Origin: Streptococcus mitis B6
Lineage (GTDB): Bacteria > Bacillota > Bacilli > Lactobacillales > Streptococcaceae
Reading direction: 5' to 3'
Assembly: GCF_000027165.1 (NCBI RefSeq)
Contig: NC_013853.1
Span: 1,302,001-1,366,000, forward strand
Length of the DNA: 64,000 nucleotides
In this document: one piece after another, positions 57,132-64,000 of the stretch
Layout: the number at the start of each line of letters is the position of its first letter
Position numbering within the stretch: the stretch's first letter is position 1
Notes under the pieces: generated by a model
Seen by the model: the letters and a program-made list of their open reading frames with translations, nothing else
What the model was told of the DNA's origin: nothing
Database searches by the model: none
Made by a program: the position numbers and the translations under genes

Positions 57132-59433
57132 ATTGTTGTAAAACTTTTCTTGGTTTGGTACCTTCAGCTGGACCAATGACACCTGCCATCTCCAGTTCTT
57201 CCATAAGGCGGGTCGCACGGTTAAATCCAACTGACAAACGACGCTGAATCATGGATGCGCTGGCTTTCTGGGTTTCGATAACTAAAGCCTTGGCTTCCTC
57301 AAAAAGCGGATCTCCACCAGATTCACCATCTGAAAATTCTCCTTCATTTTCAGAAACCTCACCGGGATCAAAACTCTCATCGTAGTCCGCATCTGCCTGA
57401 GCCTTAATGAAGTTTACGATGCGTTCAACATCATCATCTGAGATAAAGGATCCTTGCAGACGAACTGGATGATTTTCATCAATCGGTTTAAAGAGCATGT
57501 CTCCTCGACCAAGCAGTTTTTCTGCTCCATTTTCATCCAAAATCGTACGGGAGTCTGTTCCTGATGAAACCGCAAATGCGACACGAGATGGGACATTGGC
57601 CTTAATCAAACCAGAGATAACATCAACGGATGGACGCTGGGTTGCAAGAATCATGTGGATGCCAGCAGCACGCGCCTTCTGTCCAAGACGAATGATGGCA
57701 TCTTCCACTTCCTTGCTGGCCACCATCATGAGATCAGCCAACTCATCTACAATCACAACAATGAGCGGTAGCGGAATCTGCTTGTACTCAGACTGGGCAT
57801 TGAACTCTTCTACTTTAGCATTAAAGCCTGCAATATTCCGAACTCCCACCTTGGCAAAGAGTTCATAACGATTTTCCATCTCATCCACAACCTTTTGCAG
57901 AGCCTTGCTGGCCTTACGTGGATTGGTCACAACTGGAATCAAGAGGTGGGGAATATCATTGTAAACAGACAACTCAACCATCTTGGGATCGACCATCATA
58001 AATTTAACTTGGTCAGGTCTCGCCTTCATGAGAATGCTAGCAATAATGCCGTTAACGGCTACTGACTTACCTGATCCCGTTGAACCTGCGACTAGCAAGT
58101 GGGGCATTTTAGAAAGGTCAAAAGCTCTTGCGGTTCCATTAACAGCCTTCCCTAAAGGAATTTCCAAGAGATTTTCTGCTTTCGTTTGAGATTGTTCCCA
58201 TAGTTCTCGGAAAGAAACTGTCGCAATCTCAGAGTTGGGCACTTCGATTCCGACTAGGGATTTCCCAGGAATGGGTGCTTCAATTCGGACATCCTTGGCT
58301 GCCAAGGCTAGAGCGAGGTCATCTGCTAGATTAGAAATGCGGTTGACCCGTACACCCACTGCAGGCTTGACTTCATACTTGGTCACTGAAGGTCCAATTT
58401 CAGCCCGTTCAACTGTTACCTTGATACCAAAGCTAGCAAAGGTTTCTTCTAGGATTTTGATGTTTTCACGAACGATTTTCTTCTCTTTAGACTGGTCTTT
58501 GGGTTTATCTGGGGCAAAGAGTTGTAAGCTTGGAAGTTTGTATTCGAGGGCTTCCTTGGCTGAAAAATCGACCTGAACATCTTCATCATCAGAGCCATCT
58601 TCCCGTTCAGGGAATTCAAGTTCAGCTTGAGGCAGGATGATTTCTGGTTCCACCCACTCTTCTTCTGGAACAGGAGGAACGTCAAGTACAACATCATCAG
58701 TCAGAATTTCACCCGTTTCCATATCAATAGGAGGCAAATCAAGTAAGGCTTTTTCAGCTTCTTCTTGTTCTAATCTAGCCTCTTTCTCAGCCTTTTGGCG
58801 AGCTTTTTCTTCTTGTTTGACAAAGCGTTCCTCTTTTCGACGCTCATGACCTTCCCGCCATTTAGCAAAGCCTCTACTGAAAAATTCAGCAACATCATAA
58901 ACAGACCAAGAGCTGACTAGGAGAGCACCCACTAAAATCAAGATAGAACCAATAAAGTAAGTACCGATATTTGAGAAGAGAAAGGCTGTTGGCACATAGA
59001 GTCCAACACCAATCAAGCCCCCACCAGCAAAACTGGTCGTTCGAAAACCAGTCAAATCCGTCACAACCTGAGCTATGGTTCCTTTTAATATCGACTTGTC
59101 CAAACCATATTGCCAAACTAAATAGGCCTCAAAAATTAAGAGCAAACCTGCAAATATGGTGAAAAAGCCAGATAGGAGCCCTTCCTGTTTTCGTATCCAC
59201 TTGAAAAAGAAGAGATAGAGTAGGATACCAAATATTGCCAGATAAGCTAGGCTACCCACCAGTAAGCGAATTAAATTGTAAAGGGTTATACCTGCAGCCC
59301 CTAATTTGAAGGCTGCGAAAATCAATAAAATCGCGATTCCCAACGAAATCAACATTCGTTGAATCGCTTCTTTTCTTTCGAGTTCTGCTTTAGACGGTCT
59401 CCGTCTTGTTTTACTTGTATTCTTGTTTACCAT
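57130..59433 (-). CDS. ftsK: DNA translocase FtsK/SpoIIIE
   Basis: 767 aa: four to five N-terminal membrane helices (about 28-170), an acidic linker (about 200-310), the RecA-like motor with Walker [10 protein letters not shown] (about residue 427) and Walker [14 protein letters not shown], and the C-terminal winged-helix gamma domain ([23 protein letters not shown]) that reads KOPS-like sequences. It pumps chromosome ends through the division septum and helps dimer resolution. Length is typical for streptococci. Confidence 0.96.
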   Translation of the reverse strand: MVNKNTSKTRRRPSKAELERKEAIQRMLISLGIAILLIFAAFKLGAAGITLYNLIRLLVGSLAYLAIFGILLYLFFFKWIRKQEGLLSGFFTIFAGLLLIFEAYLVWQYGLDKSILKGTIAQVVTDLTGFRTTSFAGGGLIGVGLYVPTAFLFSNIGTYFIGSILILVGALLVSSWSVYDVAEFFSRGFAKWREGHERRKEERFVKQEEKARQKAEKEARLEQEEAEKALLDLPPIDMETGEILTDDVVLDVPPVPEEEWVEPEIILPQAELEFPEREDGSDDEDVQVDFSAKEALEYKLPSLQLFAPDKPKDQSKEKKIVRENIKILEETFASFGIKVTVERAEIGPSVTKYEVKPAVGVRVNRISNLADDLALALAAKDVRIEAPIPGKSLVGIEVPNSEIATVSFRELWEQSQTKAENLLEIPLGKAVNGTARAFDLSKMPHLLVAGSTGSGKSVAVNGIIASILMKARPDQVKFMMVDPKMVELSVYNDIPHLLIPVVTNPRKASKALQKVVDEMENRYELFAKVGVRNIAGFNAKVEEFNAQSEYKQIPLPLIVVIVDELADLMMVASKEVEDAIIRLGQKARAAGIHMILATQRPSVDVISGLIKANVPSRVAFAVSSGTDSRTILDENGAEKLLGRGDMLFKPIDENHPVRLQGSFISDDDVERIVNFIKAQADADYDESFDPGEVSENEGEFSDGESGGDPLFEEAKALVIETQKASASMIQRRLSVGFNRATRLMEELEMAGVIGPAEGTKPRKVLQQ

Positions 59434-59473
59434 TCTTTTATTATACCATATTTGACAGACATTTCGAAAAGAG

Positions 59474-59501
59474 AAAAAGACTGGATCAAACAGTCCAATC
59501 T
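59474..59501 (-). terminator. Terminator of the fructose operon
   Basis: AGACTGGA (59478-59485) pairs with TCCAATCT (59494-59501), one wobble. On the minus strand it is followed by TTTTTC. It lies 20 bp after fruA. Confidence 0.8.
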
Positions 59502-59521
59502 TTTCATTTTCTACCTAAGTT

Positions 59522-61471
59522 TTATGCTTGAGGTTTGCGTAGGTAACCATAAACCACACCACTTACAATTGCTCCTACTAAGACAGAAACAAGGTAAAGG
59601 AGGGCATTTGAAGTAAGAGCGATAACGAAGATCCCTCCGTGTGGCGCCATGAGTTTGATCCCAGTAAGACCAACAAGGCCACCTGCTACTGCTGAACCAA
59701 GGATGAAGCTTGGGATCGCACGAGCTGGGTCTGCTGCACCAAATGGAATCGCTCCCTCAGTGATGAATGACAAGCCCATGATGATGTTTGTCAAACCAGA
59801 GTTGCGTTCTTCCTTAGTAAATTTATCTTTGAAAAGAAGAGTTGCAACAAAGATTGCAAGTGGTGGTACCATTCCTCCAGCCATAACTGCTGCCATAGCC
59901 ACAGAACCACCTGAAGAAACAGTCGCTGCAAGCGTACCTGTACCAAAGACATAGGCTGCTTTATTGACTGGTCCACCCATGTCAACAGCCATCATTCCAC
60001 CAAGAACAATACCAAGAAGGACAGCTGAACCTCCTCCAAGACCGCCTAGGAAGTCATTCATAGCAGTGTTGATTGCTGCCATTGGGATGTTAACAGCTAG
60101 CATGACAAATCCAGTCAAGATTGTTCCAAGAAGTGGTAAGAGAAGGATTGATTTAGCACCTTCAAGTGAACGAGGAACTTTGACATATTTCTTGATAGCA
60201 AGAACCAAAGCACCTGCGATAAATCCACCCACAAGGGCACCTAGGAAACCTGATGAGACACCTGCAAGAGTTGCAGTTGCTTCACCACCAGCGGCATAAG
60301 GAATTTTACCAAAGGCAAAACCTTCTTTAGCAATAGCACCAGCCACGAAACCTGCTACCAAACCTGGTTTTTCAGCGATAGAGTAGGCAACATAACCTGC
60401 AAAGACTGGAAGCATCAAACCAAAGGCAGCGCCACCAATTTTCATGAACATAGAAGCTAGCTCATGGTAAGAACCAAGATTGCCAAGGTTTTCATTTGGA
60501 ACACCCAAAGCACCGTCAATCAAGAAGGCAAGGGCAATCATGATACCCCCACCGATAACGAATGGCAACATTTGAGATACACCACTCATCAAGTGTTTGT
60601 AGAAGGCACCGCCAAGGCTTTGTTTTTCGTTGCTTGCTGTTGCAGCTGCACCATTAGCGGCACGGTAGACTTCAGCATCTCCTGAAAGAGCCAAGTTAAT
60701 TAACTCTTCTGTCTTACGGATACCGTCAGCAACTGGACGATTGATCAATGGTTTGCCATCGAAACGATCCATTTCTACTGCCTTGTCTGCTGCGATGATA
60801 ACAGCTTTAGCCTTACGAATGTCTTCCGCAGTTAGTTGGTTACCAACACCGCTAGCACCGTTGGTTTCGACCTTGATACCAACCCCCATTTCAGCAGCCA
60901 CTTTTTGAAGGGCTTCTTGAGCCATATAAGTGTGGGCGATACCTGTTGTACAAGCTGTAACAGCAACGATAAAGTCACCAGATTCATTAGCAGGCGCTTG
61001 AACAGGTTCCTCAGTTTTTTCTGAAGCTTGGTCAAAAAGTTCGATAACTTGATCAGCTGATGTTGCTTGGCGAAGTTTATCAGCAAAGCCGTCTTTCATC
61101 AAGTATTGAGACAATTCTGCCAAGGCTGCTAAGTGAGTGTCATTAGCACCTTCTGGAGCTGCAATCATAAAGAAGAGGTCAGTTGCTTGTCCATCCAAGC
61201 TCTCATAATCAACACCCTTATTTGATTTAGCAAAGAGAACTGTCGCTTCTTTGACAGCAGCGTTTTTGCTGTGAGGCATAGCGATTCCGTCACCCAAACC
61301 TGTAGAAGTCAGAGCTTCACGCGCCAAAATTCCTTCTTTAAAAGTTTCAAAATCTGTCACATAACCGTGGTCTGTCAAGCTTTTAATCATCTCCTCGATG
61401 ACAGCAATTTTTTCAGTTGCCTGCAAATCTAGCAACATGACATCTTTTCTCAATAGGTCTTGAATTTTCAT
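59522..61471 (-). CDS. fruA: Fructose-specific PTS enzyme IIABC
   Basis: 649 aa in EIIA-EIIB-EIIC order. EIIA (1-150) has phospho-His H67 in GIAMPHSKN. EIIB (about 165-265) has phospho-Cys C174 in VTACTTGIAHTYM. EIIC (about 290-645) has about nine membrane helices. It takes up fructose as fructose-1-phosphate, the substrate of the neighbouring FruK. It overlaps fruK by four bases. Confidence 0.96.
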   Translation of the reverse strand: MKIQDLLRKDVMLLDLQATEKIAVIEEMIKSLTDHGYVTDFETFKEGILAREALTSTGLGDGIAMPHSKNAAVKEATVLFAKSNKGVDYESLDGQATDLFFMIAAPEGANDTHLAALAELSQYLMKDGFADKLRQATSADQVIELFDQASEKTEEPVQAPANESGDFIVAVTACTTGIAHTYMAQEALQKVAAEMGVGIKVETNGASGVGNQLTAEDIRKAKAVIIAADKAVEMDRFDGKPLINRPVADGIRKTEELINLALSGDAEVYRAANGAAATASNEKQSLGGAFYKHLMSGVSQMLPFVIGGGIMIALAFLIDGALGVPNENLGNLGSYHELASMFMKIGGAAFGLMLPVFAGYVAYSIAEKPGLVAGFVAGAIAKEGFAFGKIPYAAGGEATATLAGVSSGFLGALVGGFIAGALVLAIKKYVKVPRSLEGAKSILLLPLLGTILTGFVMLAVNIPMAAINTAMNDFLGGLGGGSAVLLGIVLGGMMAVDMGGPVNKAAYVFGTGTLAATVSSGGSVAMAAVMAGGMVPPLAIFVATLLFKDKFTKEERNSGLTNIIMGLSFITEGAIPFGAADPARAIPSFILGSAVAGGLVGLTGIKLMAPHGGIFVIALTSNALLYLVSVLVGAIVSGVVYGYLRKPQA

Positions 61472-62379
61472 CGTTTTTCTACCTCAACTTTTTCATATGT
61501 TTCTTTAATAAATTCTGCCGTTGCCAAGTCATCCGAGAAGGTCGTTGCCGTTCCGCAAGCCACTCCCCATTTGAAAGCTTCTACTGCGTCTTTTGATTTG
61601 ACAAATTCACCTGTAAATCCAGCGACCATAGAATCGCCAGCTCCGACAGAATTTTTGACCGTTCCTTTGATTGGTTTAGCAAAGTAAGCTCCCTCAGATG
61701 TGACAAGAAGGGCACCATCACCAGCCATAGAGATAATGACGTTTTGAGCACCTTTAGCCAGTAACTCACGAGCATATTTCTCAATTTGCTCTAAACTGTC
61801 GAGTTTAACCCCAAAAATCGCTCCAAGTTCATGATTGTTTGGTTTGACCAAAAGTGGCTGGTAGTCCAAACTATCAATCAAGGGCTGTCCTTCAAAGTCA
61901 CAAACCACTTGCGCACCCGTCTGACGTGTCAAGGCAATCAAATCCTTGTAGATGACATTGCCTAAATTTTTAGCACTTGAACCCGCAAATACAACCGTGT
62001 CTTCTGCAGTCAAACTAGACAAAATAGCTTTCAATTCTTCTAACTGGGCTGGTTCGACAGTTGGACCCGTTCCGTTGATTTCTGTCTCTTGGTCTGCTTT
62101 GATTTTAACATTGATACGAGTATCTTCTGCCACTTGGACAAAACGTGTCTCGATTGCTTCATCAGCCAAAGTATCTGTGATAAATTTACCAGTAAAACCT
62201 CCGATAAATCCAGCCGCTGTATTTGGAATATCTAATCGCTTCAAGACACGACTGACATTGATTCCTTTCCCACCAGCAAACTTATCATCACTGTCCATAC
62301 GATTGACACTACCGACTTGGACTTGGTCCAAACGAACGATATAGTCAATGGATGGATTGAGTGTGACTGTATAAATCAT
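61468..62379 (-). CDS. fruK: 1-phosphofructokinase
   Basis: The 303-aa PfkB-family kinase has GGKGINVSRVLKRL near 37 and the catalytic GAGDSMVAG block near 248. It converts fructose-1-phosphate to fructose-1,6-bisphosphate. It overlaps fruR and fruA by four bases on each side, so the three are one operon. Confidence 0.95.
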   Translation of the reverse strand: MIYTVTLNPSIDYIVRLDQVQVGSVNRMDSDDKFAGGKGINVSRVLKRLDIPNTAAGFIGGFTGKFITDTLADEAIETRFVQVAEDTRINVKIKADQETEINGTGPTVEPAQLEELKAILSSLTAEDTVVFAGSSAKNLGNVIYKDLIALTRQTGAQVVCDFEGQPLIDSLDYQPLLVKPNNHELGAIFGVKLDSLEQIEKYARELLAKGAQNVIISMAGDGALLVTSEGAYFAKPIKGTVKNSVGAGDSMVAGFTGEFVKSKDAVEAFKWGVACGTATTFSDDLATAEFIKETYEKVEVEKR

Positions 62380-63116
62380 ACTTCTATTACCTCCGTTTTC
62401 TCCTTAATAGCCCACAAGAGCTCATGCCCTTGACTTGTGATAACAATAGCGCGTTTGAGTGGTGCTACCTTGGCAAAGCAAGTTTGTCCAATCTTAGACG
62501 AATCCACCAAGACATAGGTCTGTTTGGCATTCTCCAAAATAGCACGCTTCACAGCTCCCTCTTCCATATCAGGAGTCGTATAATAACCATCGTCCACACC
62601 ATTCATCCCGATAAAGGCACGGTCAAAGTGCAATTGGTTAATCTGGTTAAGAGCAACGCCCCCGATGCTAGCATCTGTGGCCATCTTGACACTTCCTCCA
62701 ACCATGACAGTTGGAATCTGCTTTTCAACCAACTGCGCGGCATGGTGAATAGAGTTGGTCACGACTGTAATATTCTTATTGACCAATTCATGAATCAAAA
62801 AGGCAGTTGTTGTTCCTGCATCGATAAAGATGACATCTTGTTCCTTGATGAGAGAGGCTGCTTTCTGAGCTAACAACTTCTTCTCTTGAAGGTTTTTGAC
62901 AGATTTTTCTTGAATGGTTTCTTCTTCCTGCAAAGAGTGGGGCAATTCTGCTCCACCATGCACGCGACGAAGCTTGTTTTCTGCTTCCAACTCATCCAAG
63001 TCTCTTCGCACCGTTGATTCTGACGTTTCTAACAAATTAACTAATTTCTCTAGAGAAACTACGTGATGTTGATTTAACTCCTCTAAAATCAGTTGTTTCC
63101 GCTCTGTTTTTAACAC
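62376..63116 (-). CDS. fruR: DeoR-family fructose operon regulator
   Basis: 246 aa from a GTG at 63116 with a very strong AGGAGGTG site. The N-terminal DeoR HTH (about 5-55, RKQLILEELNQHHVVSLEKLVNLLETSESTVRRDLDELE) is followed by a sugar-phosphate sensor domain (ISO-MERase-like; FIDAGTTTAFL). It likely represses its own operon until fructose-1-phosphate accumulates. Confidence 0.94.
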   Translation of the reverse strand: MLKTERKQLILEELNQHHVVSLEKLVNLLETSESTVRRDLDELEAENKLRRVHGGAELPHSLQEEETIQEKSVKNLQEKKLLAQKAASLIKEQDVIFIDAGTTTAFLIHELVNKNITVVTNSIHHAAQLVEKQIPTVMVGGSVKMATDASIGGVALNQINQLHFDRAFIGMNGVDDGYYTTPDMEEGAVKRAILENAKQTYVLVDSSKIGQTCFAKVAPLKRAIVITSQGHELLWAIKEKTEVIEV

Positions 63117-63147
63117 CGAACCACCTCCTGTTATCGTTTACACTATT

Positions 63148-63201
63148 CATTCTATCACACTTTCTTTCAAAGTCAAGCATTTTTTATCATTTTCTTTCAA
63201 A
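63148..63201 (-). promoter_or_regulatory. fru operon promoter and probable FruR operators
   Basis: A minus-strand -10 TAGAAT (about 63148-63155) and -35 TTGACT (about 63171-63178) precede fruR. Two direct copies of plus-strand TTTCTTTCAAA, at 63162-63172 and 63191-63201, are 29 bp apart. One lies in the promoter spacer and one upstream. This fits DeoR-type operators; binding is inferred. Confidence 0.6.
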
Positions 63202-63277
63202 ATCTATCATTTTTCTTATTTCTAGAATTTTTATTGCAAGATAAGAGCCTTTATGGTAGACTATTTGAGTAAGTATT

Positions 63278-63365
63278 GGAAGATTACTCAAGAGGCTTAA
63301 GAGGCCGTGTTGGAAACGCGGTAGGCGTGTAACAGCGTGCGTGGGTTCGAATCCCATGTCTTCCG
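63278..63365 (+). tRNA. tRNA-Ser (GGA anticodon)
   Basis: 88 nt with the long variable arm of tRNA-Ser. The acceptor stem is GGAAGAT/GTCTTCC, and the anticodon arm CCGTG-TTGGAAA-CGCGG gives anticodon GGA (reads UCC/UCU). The T arm is GTGGGTTCGAATCCCAT. The discriminator is G and CCA is not encoded. Confidence 0.95.
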
Positions 63366-64000
63366 TAGAAAAGAAAAATTATTTCTAGGATGCGACAAAT
63401 GTTGTATCCTTTTTTGCTAATAAAACGAAATAAAGAGGCTGGGCAAAAACTAGCTTCTAAATAAAACCACACAGTGATTCCAGTCTTGAATCCAATCAAG
63501 CTGAAAGAAATACTGTGTGGTTTTTGAATAGTGGATGTTTTAGAGGCTAGATTCTTGGCCAACTTGGTGAGATTCATGCTCATAAAGATGAATCCTATTT
63601 CTGTTGAGACAGCTTGTTTCCCTCTGACATGCACTCTGCGCACGCCAAAAACACTCTTCAATCTACCAAAAACGGGTTCAACATCGATTTTCCGTTTGGC
63701 ATAGATTCGAGAGCCTTCTTCACTATGTAATGTTTGCTTAAGGAGTTCCTTAAAGTAATTCCAAGTTGGATTATAATGGATTTGTTTCTGGTTTCCACTA
63801 TCTGTTTTAGCCAACTGTTCTAACTCTGGAGTGTCTTGAACTTTATCAGCCTCATAAATCTTGAAATCACGTTGAAAGCCATACTTGTCAGTTCGACTAG
63901 AGTAGTTCTTAAAAGAATAAACTACGCCGTCGGGCTTTATAAACTGGTCCGTGTCCTCAAGATATTCCCAGTTCATTGGATTATCTGTGCTCGTCTGGTA
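63284..64000 (-). CDS. IS1182-type transposase, C-terminal part (start outside window)
   Basis: The frame is open to the right edge, so an internal ATG at 63976 is not the true start. The visible part contains KYGFQRDFKIYEADKVQD and the DDE-domain end KRKIDVEPVFGRLKSVFGVRRVHVRGK, with the catalytic-type Glu in VEPVFG. The frame has no stop within the IS: it runs across the IS end and antisense through tRNA-Ser to 63284. The last 50 or so residues are thus chromosome-derived and probably not natural. The element may have lost its own stop codon or carry a late frameshift. Confidence 0.7.
   Translation of the reverse strand, partial: YQTSTDNPMNWEYLEDTDQFIKPDGVVYSFKNYSSRTDKYGFQRDFKIYEADKVQDTPELEQLAKTDSGNQKQIHYNPTWNYFKELLKQTLHSEEGSRIYAKRKIDVEPVFGRLKSVFGVRRVHVRGKQAVSTEIGFIFMSMNLTKLAKNLASKTSTIQKPHSISFSLIGFKTGITVWFYLEASFCPASLFRFISKKGYNICRILEIIFLFYGRHGIRTHARCYTPTAFPTRPLKPLE
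63436..64000 (-). mobile_element. IS1182-family insertion sequence, right part
   Basis: The element begins near GAGGCTGGGC (about 63436), a sequence typical of the ends of these streptococcal IS. It continues past the window. It lies about 70 bp from the tRNA-Ser gene. Only the C-terminal part of its transposase is visible. Confidence 0.75.

Overview
The window looks like a chromosome segment of a mitis-group Streptococcus (S. mitis / S. oralis / S. pneumoniae cluster). The basis is low GC, a choline-binding protein with GW-type repeats, a CppA homologue, YSIRK and LPXTG surface proteins, the F-type ATP synthase order B-type E-B-F-H-A-G-D-C, the fruRKA operon, and guaA next to a GntR regulator. 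The exact species cannot be fixed from the sequence alone.

Layout. 1-6035 (minus) is the N-terminal 2011 codons of a giant YSIRK adhesin with DUF1542-like and 77-residue repeats; it runs off the left edge. 6418-7138 holds an IS30-type transposase remnant, a start-less small reading frame and the atp terminator. 7148-13474 (minus) is the complete eight-gene ATP synthase operon. 13784-15070 is a U32/TrhP-type tRNA hydroxylation protein. 15257-17599 is a G5/MucBP LPXTG protein with a doubtful start.

18119-42585 is a complete integrative and conjugative element (about 24.5 kb) of the Tn916/Tn5801 family in the 3' end of guaA. It is bounded by an 11-bp direct repeat. Its tyrosine integrase is of the guaA-specific (Tn5801) type rather than the Tn916 type, and an identical 20-bp repeat lies just inside both ends. 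Backbone genes are orf23-orf22-orf21 (coupling ATPase)-oriT-orf20 (relaxase)-orf19-ardA-orf17-orf16-orf15-orf14-orf13-tet(M)-orf6(KTR)-orf9-orf7-orf8-xis-int. Four insertions are not part of the classical Tn916 set: a class-2 OLD nuclease plus UvrD-like helicase (Gabija-like) at the left end; a Mom-like DNA-modification protein between orf22 and orf21; an Abi_C/HEPN-type protein between orf19 and ardA; and a 212-aa protein (probably DUF6037) between ardA and orf17. The element thus combines transfer, tetracycline resistance, anti-restriction (ArdA, Mom-like) and candidate anti-phage genes. A 500-bp gene-free stretch before xis looks like a structured non-coding RNA.

42574-63365 is ordinary chromosome: guaA, a GntR/UTRA regulator, an EamA transporter, a serine hydrolase/cppA pair, an aquaglyceroporin, a choline-binding protein, a PlcR-type TPR regulator, an operon of two esterases with an ATP-grasp enzyme, nifS-thiI, a small anchored protein, ftsK, the fructose operon fruR-fruK-fruA, and tRNA-Ser(GGA). 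The window ends inside an IS1182-type transposase (63436-64000, continuing to the right).
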